A stretch of 64,000 bases of DNA from Lyophyllum atratum (lineage: Eukaryota; Basidiomycota; Agaricomycetes; Agaricales; Lyophyllaceae), in contig JACGCN010000019.1 in the NCBI GenBank assembly GCA_014905825.1, forward strand, positions 744,001 through 808,000, in the 5' to 3' direction. Shown piece by piece: positions 22,317 through 35,248 of this stretch. Every line of letters starts with the position of its first letter. Position 1 is the stretch's first letter. A model generated the notes under the pieces. It ran no database searches. It worked only from the letters and a program-made list of their open reading frames with translations, and was not told where the DNA came from. Position numbers and translations under genes: made by a program.

Positions 22317-23801
22317 CTACGCCATCTCACGCCGCCAGTCCTCCGCTGCCAGGACTTCCTTGAGAATCTCGATGATTCTCTCGACTTCCTCGACCGTGTT
22401 GTAGTGAACAAGTGAGATACGAACCACCCCATCATCCAGGTCGACTTTAGGCGAGAGTTCATCGACGAGCGAGTAGGCATAGAAATGGCCATATCGGATT
22501 CCGATCTAGGTGATGCGGCCAGAAGGTCAGCTTCACCATCGAAGCCTAGTATTAAAAAGTGCTTACCTCGCCCATCTGATCGAATACACGGACGATGTCT
22601 CTACTCTTGAGGGGCTTTTGACCCACCACAACGAACGAGATCGTAGGCACCCTCGATAGCCCAGCGTTTTCCTCTCCAACAACCCTGACACCCCTCTCTC
22701 GTTGCGCACGATCAGTCAAGAATCCAAGCAGCGGCTCAACGAGCGTCTGCTCGTGCGCCGCAATCGCATCGAAGGTCTTCTTCAGATCGCGAGAAGGGGT
22801 AAGCGATAGAAGGTAATCGACGGCTCCAGTCGTTCCGTACGCAAGTTCGTAACCAGGACCGCCGGGTTGGAGCTTGTACGACGTATGGTTATAGTTCAGG
22901 AAATGGTGCACGAGCGGCGCAAGCGATGCTTGGAGAGTGGCGGCCCGAACGTATAGGGCAGAAATGTGCGGCCCGTATACCTGGAGGGGCGCAAATGACA
23001 CGTTCAGTCGCGGGTTGAGAAATATACAGTCGTATGCTTCTTACCTTGTAGAAAGAGAAAACAGCGAAGTCGACATCCCAATCCTGGACATCGATCAAAC
23101 GATGGGGTGCGTAGGCGACGCAATCAACCGATACCTCGACCTTGGGAGCCCCTTTGGCGTTTGCATCTGCCCTAAGGGCTGCGATGACCTGTTTCACTGG
23201 AACTATCGATCCCAAGATGTTGGAGCAGGAAGTGAACGCTACGATTCGCGTTTTGGCGGTAATGAGCGGCAGGAGCTCCTCGGTCTTGAGGCTCAGGGAG
23301 TATGGGTTGTCTTTCGAGGTTGGAGTGGCTTTCCATACTTTGACGACGGCACCGGTGCGAGCGGCAAGCTTCTTCCATGGTCCAGCGTTAGCTGCAGGAT
23401 GGCGATCAGATGATATATCAGAATAGACACAGATATATGAGCTGACCTTCGTGTTCTGTGGTTACGATAAACTCATCTCCTGGTTTGATGTCGGGCTCCA
23501 GGGCTCTGGCGACGTTTTCCAAGTTCATGGTTGAGCTCTGGGAGAATACGATTTCATCGGGCGATGCTGCGTTGAAAAGCTTGGCCGCCTCGATGGGGGC
23601 TTCTGACATGGCACGCTGAGTGCTCACGACGGATACCGAGTAGTCTGCACCGAGCTGTACATTGGTGTTGAGCAGGTAATCGGAGATCCTATCGACTACG
23701 CCTTGCGTGACTTGAGAGCCGCCTGCGTTGTCGCCAAAGATGAAACCAGATTTCAGGGATGGGAAGTTGGCGCGAGCTTTGTCGATGTCGAAACCTGACA
23801 T
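22317..23801 (-). CDS. PLP-dependent class V aminotransferase, cysteine-desulfurase-like
   Basis: Fold-type I PLP enzyme of the cysteine desulfurase superfamily, closest to the VC1184-type family by its motifs. It is not the mitochondrial Nfs1, since no targeting peptide or Nfs1 signature is visible. The start at 23801 (MSGFDIDKARANFPSLKSG) is followed by FGDNAGGSQV, FSQSSTMNLENVARAL, TTEHE (completed by ANAGPW in the next exon), and VDCVAYAPHRLIDVQDWDVD, with the PLP-contact Asp. FSFYKVYGPHISALYV carries the Schiff-base Lys, split by an intron near 22980-23045. The C-terminal domain includes IGIRYGHFYAYSLVDEL and VRISLVHYNTVEEV, and stops at 22317. Length and motifs are complete. Substrate is not predictable. 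Confidence 0.85.
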
Positions 23802-25578
23802 GATGGTTCAAAGCAAAGATAGGGGGTGGGGAAATGGAAACCGGAACCCAGGAAGTCGAGTATGTTACCGGAATCAGCTCGTCATGTGCAGAGAACGCAT
23901 TTTCTGTTTCCAGCGAAGCATCAGAATGAATGCAGGCGCGATTGAACATTCACGCTCGGAAAGACGAGTTGTGAGATTTTTCGGCTCGCGGCTTAAGTTG
24001 TGAACACGGCTGTAGCTATCGATAAACGGTGGTCTTATCCGTTAGCAAGAGTGGTATGGCAGAGCGCGTTGGTGGTGGTCAGGCACGCGGCCAATTTGAC
24101 GAAATTGGCAGGAAAAATAAGATCTGTGACGATCACCGGATTAGATTCAAGTCTGATCGCTCGATAAGCCGTATGTGCAAGATGCGCATGCTCCGTAGAC
24201 AAAATAGGAGCAAGAGTAGAGATGACATGGGAGGTCGATAGGAGAGTGGCAGATTATGTAACCGCGATTATCTTATCCGTTGAACAAGAATGACCTTGCT
24301 GGAACTCCGCGGCGAGCAGTGGTAGCGGTTGAAACTCAGCAGAATCTCAGAATTCCACGTTCAACATTCAACGCTAGGTGTCGCTGAATATGAGCTAAAA
24401 TATCTGGATGCATCCGGGAATATCTTCAAATAACCTGTAGCAATGTAATTAGGTGTGTGTGTACGCCTAAAGCCTACAGCATTACCAACGTGAGAGGGTC
24501 GTAGTACTTTGGCTCTGCCAGCTTCACCATATTGAATTGGGAACATACCCACCCATTCACTCTGGGGGTAAAGCCTGCTGCCTTCTATTGCTTCCACAGC
24601 GTCACAAGGTCTTAACTTAGGATGAAAAAGCCAGGTCGAATATATCTGGGAAGGCAAAAAGGGTCCCAGTAACCCAGCTATGCCGGTGATACAAACTACT
24701 AGCAGTAGTATGATCGACATTTCGCTACTAAATGTTAATTTTTATGTTTAGAAGCGTCCTTGCGTCTTCTTCAGTATAGTTCAGCACTAATGCCCGTGCT
24801 GTACGATGTTATCATTATAGGAGTTACCCTGCACCAGACCGTCTCAATCTAGAGAGGCCAGCTCGCAAAGCAGTGGGAGATGACAGCATTGCGTACCCGA
24901 CCGTTCCGGGGAACAACCATGTAAGCTTTGCTGAAACAGTATGCAGAGGTAGAGACAACTCTCTCCCGGTGGTCCCGCCGTCATTGCAACGACCATCGAT
25001 AGAGGCCTCCATAGAATACTTCCCTGACCTGAGGACGAGACCGGCTACCTCCTACCTGGTAATGGACAATCATCATTTGTATCCCTTTGGTCCTGGATGG
25101 GTGTATCGTATTTTGGTTTTGAGCCTTCTTGGCGTATTGAACTTTGAACTTTGCGAATGTGTGGAACCGTTGTCAGTGGTTACCGCAAAAATATCTCGAG
25201 CTCCTTGTAGCAGGTTATCGAGTACAGCTTTTGTCGGCACATAACGCCAGCGGGCCTTCGTCGTACACTGAGTATACTGACAGCTAGCCATTGTTGGGGA
25301 GTCCATTGTGAAGGAAAGATGTGTGAAAGAAAGAGTGAGAAAACCGAAAGAGGCAAACGTGACTCCCACAAGCGCGCGGCCACCCATATGGGCAAACTTG
25401 TGGTCAGCGCCGGACGCGACTTGAACTGAGAAAGCGCGTTTTGCTCATTCCCTCATCTCTCGACGTTTTCTTACAGGCTATCGTCTCTCCTTTGCCTTCT
25501 GTCTCTCCTTAAATCCTTCAAACTGGAGTTAACGCACACTTCTGCCGCGAGCAGCTCGGATCCCCACTACAACTCATC
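23802..25578. other. Intergenic region with unassigned open frames
   Basis: About 1.8 kb between the aminotransferase start and the septation kinase start. A minus-strand frame at 24361-24720 starts MSIILLLVVCITGIAGLLGP, like a signal peptide or membrane helix, and continues 119 codons with no known domain. Another minus-strand frame from 25387 starts MGGRALVGVTFASFGFLTLS. A plus-strand frame covers about 24840-25244. I cannot show that any is expressed, or that they join. Promoters for both flanking genes should lie here. Confidence 0.4.
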
Positions 25579-28500
25579 ATGACAACGCCTTCTCGACCTA
25601 CCTCGACGTCGGCCCCGAAGGCTAGCAGCTCCAAATCCCTCAATGACTACGTTTGTGCATGTTCATCTATGGTGTAGAGTGGTATGTGACGGTATGGGTG
25701 CGTGTAGCAACTAGGTGATTGCCTTGGGAAAGGAGCGTTCGGCCAGGTGTATCGTGCGTTGTTCGGTGTCCTACATCGGTGAAGGTGCTGAAGGGTCGTG
25801 GTTAGGTGCCCTGAACTGGGCTACCGGGGAGACGGTGGCAGTCAAGGAAATCCAGCTGAGCAACATTCCTAAAGCTGAGCTTGGCGAGATTATGGTAAGT
25901 GTTTCATCCTAGGTCTGGTTTCATGATCTCACTGCTGTATCAGTCTGAGATCGATCTGCTCAAGAATCTGAACGTGCGCATAATCTATGATATCTGACCT
26001 TCCTATGATCCTCAACTTCCGAAAGCATGAGAACATCGTCAAGTATAAAGGTTTCGTCAAAACACGCGAATATCTATACATCATCTTAGAGTCTGTTACT
26101 TCATTCGTCCATTTCTCTAGTGAGGTCTCAACAAGTTCCTTAGGTTCTGCGAAAACGGTTCCCTGCACAATATATCCAAACGGTTCGGGAAGTTCCCTGA
26201 GAGCCTAGTCGCGGTGTATATATCCCAGGTGCTAGAAGGATTGGTCTACCTCCACGACCAAGGTGTCATCCACAGAGACATCAAGGGCGCCAATATTCTC
26301 ACCAACAAGGACGGGACTGTCAAGCTCGCCGATTTTGGGGTGGCAAGTAACACTACGACGGGTGTGAGGGATGATGCAGTTGTTGGAAGCCCGTACTGGA
26401 GTGCGTCGATCATATTCTTTGAACTCCAGCGATCTAATATCCCTACAGTGGCTCCGGAGGTCATCGAACAATCAGGAGCGACTACGGCATCTGATATATG
26501 GTATGTAATTCTATTTGTCTGTGCTGTTTTCCCACTGAGGACCATGCAGGAGTGTCGGCTGTGTCGTAATAGAACTTTTGGAGGGACACCCTCCCTATCA
26601 TACCCTAGACCCAATGCCCGCCCTTTTTCGAATCGTCCAGGACGACTGCCCGCCCATACCAGAGGGAGCTTCCCCGATCGTAAAGGATTTCCTATACCAC
26701 TGTTTTCAAAAGGATTGCAATCTTCGAATATCGGCAAAAAAGCTGCTCAAGCATCCATGGATGATCTCAACCAGGAAACAGATGTCAGATGGAAAGAAGG
26801 TCGTCGGCGATAGCGCGGAAAAGACATCCACTGCGCGGGACGGTGCTAAACGACCTCTAAGTAACTATAACTATGACGAGGCGGTTCAGAAGGTGCAAGA
26901 GTGGAACGAAGCACTGAAGTGTACGTCAAGCGATTTAGGTGTTGACGTCGTTCTAATGACCTTTTGTAGCTCCGTCGAGACCTTCGAAGCATCCTAATCG
27001 ACTAAATCCTCGCCCTCAGTCACCAACTCGCCAACCCACAGAAATCGCTCCTCTATCCTCCTCACTGCTCTCCAACTCTTCAGGGTTCCATCAACCCGTG
27101 GGATGGAAGACGGGTTCTGCTCCCAATGTTAAGTCAATGGGTATGAATCTTGTGGAGAAGATTCAACCAATCGCCTTCGTGCTGCAACCACCAGAGGAAC
27201 AGACTGATAATTGGGATGACGATTTTGAGGAAGGGATATCATTTACGAAACTGCAAGGTGAGGCCGTCACATTAGCCATGACGATAACTGTCCGAATCCT
27301 GTTTCATCATTCGTTTAGCCTTAGAGCGCACGTCTGCCGAGGATGACAAGCATGAAGCAGACGATAATGCCCAAACCATTCGGCCAAATCGAAGTCCAGG
27401 ACCAAGTGTCATCCCTCTCGCGCAACCACCTTCATCAGACATAGCCCCCATCGTAGAAGATTATTCGGATCTGGCACCGGACGAGGACGAAGAATGGCTA
27501 CAAGAAAGGGTCGCTGATTTTAAGGTAATGGCCGACAAGTCCTCTGGTGAATTCTGCGCTAAACTAGCCATAAAAGATGAAGAACTCCGTTCGTCGTGGC
27601 CTCTTCCACCCCGATGACATCAAGACTTTTGGATTGGCACCAACAGGCCCAGGGCCTCTCTCAGCACCTCTTCCAAGTCTAACGCGGAAACCCTCCCGTC
27701 CTGCCCTCAATCCTATTACGGCACCATCCACAGCTTCATTCGGCCCCGCTTCCGCTGCTCCCCAAGGATCTCATTCCCGCTCTTCGTCTTTGGCCGCAAC
27801 TCCTAATAGCGGTGGATCCTTCGGACGAAATGAAGCTCGGCGAATCCAGAATCAAACTTTCGGAAAGTACACTGAGGAGGACGATGAGGATTATGAAGAT
27901 GTCTTTGGCAAACTGAACGGGTCCTGTACGTAGTTTGCGAACTTAGCACACCTCGCCAGCATATCTGACCTTGATTTCACAGCAATCGGACAACCAATGC
28001 AGACATTGCAGCTTAATACCCGGTTATCAAACAAGTCATGGGTACGTCTATCTCTTGTGGGGGGCGTTATTAAGCTTACGAGCAACATTATAGCTCGGAG
28101 ATAATTCTGATGATGAGGATCCTTTCGCAGAGGTGGCTATTTCGCCTTGCTGCAACTATTTAGAAAACTCATTTCCCTTAGATCGACGAGGGCTTCTCAG
28201 ACGATGATCTTGATGCGAACCTGCAACGAGACAAATACGCACGCCTGTGTAACATGGTGAATCAACTTATCGACGAACTTACCCCTTCAGCTCCCGATTT
28301 CCAGCTCCGGGAGGCTTGCGACCAGCTTGTGAGATGGTCCCGCCTTGTTTCAACAATCGTCTCTGTGCTGAATTCCCTTTGCGTTAGTTGAACATCATAG
28401 ACGACACGCCGGAGATGCAAATCCAACTCGTCTCATCCCACGGCATGTTGGCGATTCTGGAAGTCCTCGAGGGCAAATGCTCAAGGGATGTCATCATGAA

Positions 28501-30522
28501 GCTCCTTCAGATCATCAACAAGGTAAGTAAGGGACGTATTTGGACTTATAATCTATGCTCAAGGACCATCACAGCTGGTAACGGCGGATCTGGGGTTCCT
28601 CGAGAGTTTCTGCTTGATTGGGTATGTCTACTTGTCGTAGACTTTGCTGTTCGCTGACATGATGATCAGTGGGATTCCAGTCATGATGGGTGAGTTCACG
28701 CATAGTTTTATTGGCTCGCGGAAAACTTGACAAATTTAATCAGAGTTTACTTCCAAGAAGTACCCCTCAGAGTGTCGGTTGGAGGCTTCAAATTTCATTC
28801 GCTTGCTCTGCCATACCTCCGTCCTGACGCTACAGATGTTCATTTCGTGAGTCTTTGAAATTCAATTCGCCCTTCCTTGACTTCATGTTCGTCCAGGTGT
28901 CGCGGCTTGAAGGTTTTAGTCGATCTCTTGGATGAGGATTACACTGAACAAGCGGAGCTGATTGTCCATGCCTTGAACGGCATTGGAAGTGTTTTCGAGC
29001 TCCAAAGCCCGACGACGAAGAACGATTTTTGCCGGATGTTCATCCGTGAAGGACTTCTAGACCCCCTATCTGCAGCATTGTTAAACGTCATGGGCAATCG
29101 AGGCGCATCATCAACCGACATGAAGATGAAGATCATCCAGATCTTGTTGGTGTTCTCGCAGGTGTCCCAGTCGGACATTCATGTACGGAATGCTTTAGGA
29201 ACGAGAAAAGTTATCAGACGTCAGTTTTTATTTGCGTGTTGTTATAACGGGGACTGATCTAACTTGCATTCAGGTTTGTTGAGAGCGTGCGAGCTCCTAG
29301 AGCCTGAATGTCTCGTACAGATGCTGAAGGCTGTGAAACACCTCTCCATGAATGCGATGCTCTTGGACGTCCTGCAAAACGCTAATGCCATCGAAATTCT
29401 GATTCGCATTCTTGATGAACAATCTACGGGCCCACACAGCACAGTAGGTCTTACCTACAGTTCAAGATTCATGCTGATTTTCTGCTCAGGAAATGTCCAA
29501 CCACATCTTCCAAACATGCTACAACCTCTGCCGACTGAATAAGACGCGACAAGAAGAAGCCGCGCAGGCGGGAATCCTGCCATGCTTGAAGCGCGTTATT
29601 GAGACAAGTTCGCCCCTCAAACAATTTGCACTTCCCATACTTTGCGATCTCGCAAGCGCCGGGAAGAGCTGTCGCACGTTCTTGTGGCAGCATGAAGGTC
29701 TCAAGATGTATCTGAAGTTATTGGAAGATCCCTACTTCCAAGTCAGCGCTCTGGAATCTATTCTTTCCTGGTGAGTCGCTTGATATTCAGCCATGGAATG
29801 TGCTGATGTCGTGTTGGTATAGGCTGCAAGACGAGACAGCTCGAGTTGAAGACGAGCTTTCAAAGCCAGAAGCGGTGGACGCTCTACTCGATTGCTTCGT
29901 CACAGCGAAGTCTAATTCTTTCGAGAATCTGCTTGATCCCTTCCTCAAGATCACACGTCTATCTGCACCCATCACCATCAGCATGACAAAGTCCTCTGCA
30001 TTCTTCAAGCGTATCATCGATCGCCTTGGGCACGATAGCAAAGCCGTCGTGCGCTTGAACCTGCTGCGAGTATTAAGGACTGTGTGCGAAGTACATCCGA
30101 ATCGTGCGATGCTTGTGGAAAAATACGGGTTGTTGGGCATTGTGGAGAGGCTGAGTCGCGGTGGCGGAGATGGAGCTGTCCTCGTTAGGGAGTTAGCCAG
30201 GGAAATCGTCCCCACCTTGAGACCAGGCTTGAAGCCTGCTGTTGGGAAAACGAAACTCAACGGTATAGACACTCCTGGCAAGAACGGTGGATTGGCGCTC
30301 GCCCCGAAAAGGATGCGAAGGACAGCTTCTGAAGCCTCAGCTGCCCCTTTGAGAAGTTCCAGTGGTGGGGAAATTGGTGCAGGTTCAAGGAGCGGGAGTG
30401 GTGATGGGAGTGGTGGAGGGAGCTCTACGGCAAGGTTTGGCGCAGGTACACCGAGGTTCTCTCGTCAAAAGCTAGGAGATATACCTTGGCAGGCTGCAGA
30501 TGGCCCGGGGGGTCGGCGATGA
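25579..30522 (+). CDS. sepH: Septation/mitotic-exit protein kinase (SepH/Cdc7/Cdc15 type)
   Basis: A Ser/Thr kinase of the septation initiation network, which triggers septum formation after mitosis. The start at 25579 ([20 protein letters not shown]) is followed, across introns, by the Gly loop [15 protein letters not shown], the ATP-binding Lys in VAVKEIQLS, the catalytic loop [23 protein letters not shown] with the DFG motif, GSPYW-MAPEV and SDIWSVGC. After the kinase domain comes a Pro/Ser-rich linker (about 27000-27900). Then a long helical, armadillo-like region runs to about 30250 (for example [20 protein letters not shown]). The end is a Gly/Ser-rich low-complexity tail stopping at 30522. 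Kinase at the N terminus plus a long ARM-like C terminus is diagnostic for SepH/Cdc7 over other STE kinases. Around 15 or more introns. The symbol is by homology to Aspergillus. Confidence 0.87.
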
Positions 30523-31089
30523 GTGTCTCGTGGGTATTGTTGGCCATTTCTATATATCTCGTCTCGTAGTTTTCGATCGTTTTCTCGTTCCGACATTGCA
30601 TAGTAATATCACACTCATTAGCATAGGTTTTGTACGCTCATTATTCTTGCTCTCTGGTCTCGAAATATCAACATTTTCATGGTCAAGACTCAGATTGGAC
30701 ATTTTATTCTTGCTACTATGACCTCCTTATAGACCTTCATGATCAAGGACAGGATCCTCAGCATTAGGCCTGTCCAAAGTTGACGTTGAGTCACGACTTT
30801 CAAAGTGGTTGCGGTTGCGGCTTGTCGCGGCCTGTGCAGTGTGCAAGGCCTGCGAAACGATGGCTCTTGATGTCGTCTATATTTAGACCCTTGAGGCCAT
30901 GGCGTGACACTTGATTACAACGGCGTGACGCTTCACATTGGTGTGACTCGAATTCTTTTGCGCGTGTCTCATCTTTCCGGTTTTCCACCTTTGCTGCTTT
31001 CGTTTTTATCTTTATCCACTCTTTTTTTGTATCCATACCCTTTTCTTTGAGATTCGAAACATCTCTCCTGCTTTGCAGGCATCAGATTA
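30523..31089. other. Intergenic region between the septation kinase and BRF1
   Basis: Both neighbours are on the plus strand, so this stretch holds the kinase 3' untranslated region and the BRF1 promoter. A pyrimidine-rich tract near 31010-31070 precedes the BRF1 start codon. No gene seen. Confidence 0.55.
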
Positions 31090-33635
31090 ATGGTACGTGC
31101 ATTGCGTTCATTCTGCTGTGTTATCTAATCTTTACTTTGCCTTGTCCTTTAGCCTGTTTGTAACGATTGCGGAGGAACTGTAATCGAATATGATACCGCA
31201 GCCGGGAACGGCTTTTGCGTCAAGTGTGGTACGGTGGTAGAGGAGGGCGCGATTGTGAGTGAGGTCGCATTCGGGGAAACATCGAATGGTGCCGCGATGG
31301 TGCAAGGGTCCTTTGTTAGTCAAGGAGCCAGTGCGTGCTAGATTGTCTTATTTTTTGCGTATACTTATTCGAATCTTGCCAGCTCATGCCAGGATGACGG
31401 GCCCGTATGGGAATCGAGGCAACAGCGAATCTCGTGAACAGACGATAGCCAACGGTGTGTTCATCGTCCTAGTAATGCTGCAATTGAAGGCTGATGCGTA
31501 CGCTAGCAAGCAAGAAAATACAGAGTATAGCTAATGTACTCCGCTTGTCTGATATCGTCTGCTTAGCAGCCACCAGGATGTACACACTGGCTGTCGAACA
31601 CAAGTTTACGAAAGGCCGCAAGAGCTTGAACGTTGTAGCTGTGTGTTTATACGTTGCGTGCCGGCAGAAGGAAACCCGGAACTACATGCTTATAGATTTC
31701 TCCGACCTTCTTCAGGTATTTCTGACATCGTATTCTCGCTCTAACACATCTCATCCCCTGAGCTTAGGTCAATGTATTCGAACTTGGCCACACATATCTC
31801 CAGCTTGTCCAGACCCTGAATCTACGCCTGCCCCTAGTCGACCCTTCGCATTACATTTCTCGCTTTTCTGCTCTGCTAGAATTCGGAGACGAGACACACA
31901 AGGTGGCGACGGATGCTGTGCGTTTGGTGCAGCGCTTTGATCGCGATTGGATGACACGCGGGCGACGCCCAGCTGGTATCTGCGGAGCGGCGCTGCTTCT
32001 CGCAGCACGCATGAATAACTTCCGGAGGTCCGTTGAGGAGATCGTGCAGGTCGTGAAGATCGCGGACACAACCCTAAAGAAGCGGCTCGATGAGTTCAAG
32101 AACACACCCAGTGGGAGTTTGACTCTAGCGGATTTTAGAAACGTCTGGTTGGAGGAGGAGATGGACCCACCGGCATTTACCAAGGGGAAGGAGAAAGAGG
32201 AGGCAGAGAGGGCGGCGACAGAAGATCCATATCAAGACGGTGAGGAGCAGGTTGGAGAGAGTGCAAAGGGGAAGGGGAAGAAGAAAGGTTTGAAGAAGAA
32301 GAAGAAAAAGCGGAAGAGAGGGGAAGAGACCGATGAAGAGGAGGAGCCTCCTGTAGACGATGCACCTCTACCCGGACCCACCCCGATAGACCCTTCGCTA
32401 TTGAACGAAGGGATTCTGGAGGGAACGATACAGCCCGTTCCGCTTTTTATGCCTGACCACGACATGGACGATTCGAACTACAACATTGACCCGGCGCTCC
32501 TTGAACCAGATTCTATACCGACGGTGCAACCTTCTCAGCCTCAAGCTCTACCTCCGCCTACACCTCAGCCTCGCATAGAGCCTCAGTTACCCACATCGTC
32601 CTTGGATGGTCCCTCTTCCTTGGATGGTCCCTCTTCCTTGGATGGTCCCTCTTCCTCTTTTACTCTTGTAGCAGCTCCGCCTTCCGAAGTCGACGAAACG
32701 GTCTCAACGGTTCTCGCAGAGGAGGTTTCTACCTTCTTGCAAAATACACAGGGCGCGATGCTCAGTGATGCTCTTGATGAGGCAGAGGAGCGACGACTTG
32801 CCCAAATCATCGTAGAAGATGAACTGCTAGGGCTTGATGAGGAGGAGCTTGACCGTTTCTTGCTGTCGGATGCAGAAGTAAGAATCAAGGAACGTGTCTG
32901 GGTTGAGCTGAACAAGGATTATCTCGAAGCCATTGCAGGTGAGCTCATATTTCTTCAGAATACGCCTGCCGTATGTTTTGACTTTCCATCATATGGAAGG
33001 CAATCTTGCGGCGGCACGATGTTCACATTGCTGAATGGATTTTTTTAGCGAAAGGCGATCAAGAATCTGGCTCGACGACCAAGAGCAGGAAGGTTCGTTT
33101 CTCGCTTTTGGCAAAATTTGTTTCTGCACGATTAGCTCTTGTTTATCGTTGTTATGTCTCTGTAAACCTTGTGCTCAACATATCTTTCCACTTCCAACAG
33201 CGCCGGAAGACGAACAATAAACCACGCGACGCGACCACGCCCCACGGGCATACCGCCGCTGAATCGGTGCGCAACCTGCTCAAGAGAAACCCGAAATACA
33301 GCAAACGGATCAACTACGACGCGCTCAAGGACCTGTTCGTCGAGGGCGGGGGACCGCCGTCGTTCGCGGCAGGTATGGGCATCAGCGACGAGAAGGACGA
33401 CGCTGAGCTGTACACGATTGGCGACGACAAGAGCGACGATGCCGGGATGGGCATGGTGATCATTGAGGAAGAGCCTGGGTCCGTTGCTGTGCCGCCGGCT
33501 CCTCCGTCAACGGCCAGGAAACGACCACCAATACCGGGTGAAGACGATCTGGATGCTGATGCTGACGCTGATGAGGGGAGTGATTATGGAGGTCCTGAAA
33601 TAGGATGGGAGGATGCATATGAACAGGAGATTTGA
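31090..33635 (+). CDS. BRF1: Brf1, TFIIB-related subunit of RNA polymerase III factor TFIIIB
   Basis: Recruits RNA polymerase III to tRNA and 5S genes. The start ATG at 31090-31092 is immediately followed by an intron (31093-31152), so the first exon codes only for Met. The next exon gives the zinc ribbon (VCNDCGG ... FCVKCGTVVEEG). The cyclin repeats include KIQSIANVLRLSDIVCLAAT, SLNVVAVCLYVACRQKETRN and RRPAGICGAALLLAARMNNF. An acidic and Lys-rich linker follows, with three in-frame 18-bp repeats (32599-32652). The Brf1-specific C-terminal homology block is present (TPHGHTAAESVRNLLKRNPK, then YSKRINYDALKDLF). The end is acidic and stops at 33635. The assignment is secure, because the C-terminal block separates Brf1 from TFIIB. 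Confidence 0.93.
32599..32652 (+). repeat. Three 18-bp in-frame repeats in BRF1
   Basis: Three identical copies of TCCTTGGATGGTCCCTCT at 32599, 32617 and 32635. They encode a repeated six-residue unit (Ser-Leu-Asp-Gly-Pro-Ser) in the disordered linker. The identity between copies suggests a recent, length-variable expansion. Confidence 0.9.
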
Positions 33636-34185
33636 TCTGAGTAAAATCAAAATTACTAAATGTACTGCTAGTGTACGTCGAGGACGCAACTTAACCTCAT
33701 TGTCATCATTCCCGCCAGCCAAACCACCACTGCGACCAGAGTGGCTCCCATCGTTCGACTGTCAGCTCGTTCTTGATCACATTTTCTTGTCCATCTGTGC
33801 TTCAGGGTTTCTCGGAAATTGTGTACATCGCTAGCTTCAATTGAAACCCTCACGTTCTCCGCTCGGTCCTCGGTGTTTGCCCAATGTCCTGGCTTGACAT
33901 AGGAAAAGAATAACGAACGGCAAGTTCTGCAAAGCTCAGGAAGATTCTGCTATGGTCCTTGCACTACGGCCTTCTTCGAAACCGCGTGCCGTCACCTATC
34001 TCTACGTTGATGTCAGTTTGAACCCAAGATCTGAATCGAGGATGGACGGATGATTCAAGAAACACGATGCGTCATCGCCGAAAGTTGATCCAGATTCTGA
34101 TTCATGCAAAAGCCATGTTCCTATGTAACGTACACCGAATGCGACCACCGAATATCGAGTCCAGTGTCTGCCCCATCTACCCTCA
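33636..34185. other. Convergent intergenic region
   Basis: About 550 bp between the BRF1 stop and the stop of the minus-strand zinc protein at 34186. It probably holds both 3' untranslated regions. No gene seen. Confidence 0.55.
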
Positions 34186-35248
34186 TCAAGTATTCTTACG
34201 ACTTATCCCATTCCGGCGGTTGTTTGCAATCTCTGCTGCGTGCCCCATGCGTGTAAGCAGCAAAATGGCCGTACGTTCAGCTTCTGACCGCTCGCTCAGT
34301 ACATGACTGTATTCCCCCACGGAGAATTCGCGTACATCCATCGTTGCCCATTGTGAATCACGCGTCGGACCTACATCTTGAAGTTCTCTTAACAGACCTC
34401 GTAAAGAGCGGGATTTTTCACACGTACCGTCATATCTCCAGACTGGGAACGACACCATGTTGGTGTCTGGCTGGGATCCTGAGCTGATGCGGTATGGGGT
34501 ATAGTGAGATGAAGCCAACTCTGACGCCCGATGGCCTTCGCGGTCTTCATTCAGCTCTGATAGATATCTATCCTCGTAATCGACGTATTGCCCTTCAAGT
34601 CGGTGCGTCTGAGTCCCTGGGGCAGTGTACTGGCCATGGGAACTAGAGGTCTGTGTCTCAGCAGCCTAGCGGGAAATTTCATCAATAAGATTCTCGTCTG
34701 AGTGAGAAACATTGCGTTACCCCCTCCTCCTCCTGCTCCTTTCCTTCCAGCCACTTTATCTTCTTGCATCCTCCTCGATGCTTCTTCCAGTTAAACCCGT
34801 AATACTGGCATGTCCCCTTTCTCTCCAACTTGATCGTCTTGCCACATCCACGGCACCCGACAGTTGTCGGCTCGACGTTTTCAGTCCAACGGTCCGCCAT
34901 AAGAAGTGCTTTTCGCTCCATCGGGTCCAATATGTTAGGACTAAGGCGCTTCGACCTCTTGAAAGCTGCAGACGCGCTCTCCTCGGCCCTCAGACTGGCG
35001 CGTCGTTTTGACTGAGCTGGCTGCACGCGTGCGGTTGTAGCCTTCCGACTGGAGATCAAATTTGTCCGAATGGTCAGTAATGTACTAACGCGAGGAATGG
35101 AACATGTCTCTTACCTGCTTGAACACCCTACGGCAGTAGCACCTGACGGACATATACAATGAGCTTTTGCGTCGTTGACGCCTGGGATAGCTGAAGACGT
35201 ACCGACTGCAATGTTAGCCTGAGACTGCGAGTTCCTAATTATTGTCAT
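34186..35248 (-). CDS. Orphan fungal protein with a Cys/His zinc-binding cluster
   Basis: I do not recognise a named family. The start at 35248 gives MTIIRNSQSQANIAVG. Two short introns lead to GATAVGCSSSRKATTARVQ and a basic stretch with AFKRSKRLSPNILDP. A likely zinc-binding module follows: C-x2-C (CRGCGKTIKLERKG), then CQYYGFNWKKHRGGCKKIKW, with conserved Cys and His spacing. It recalls the small Cys/His modules common in agaricomycete orphan proteins. After another intron comes a polar region (HYTPYRISSGSQPDTNMVSF) with V-P/V-W-R-Y segments. A final intron (DD|VGP) leads to EAERTAILLLTRMGHAAEIA and the stop at 34186. All joins keep frame with standard GT-AG introns. Possibly nuclear, judging from the basic residues; that is a guess. 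Confidence 0.65.
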
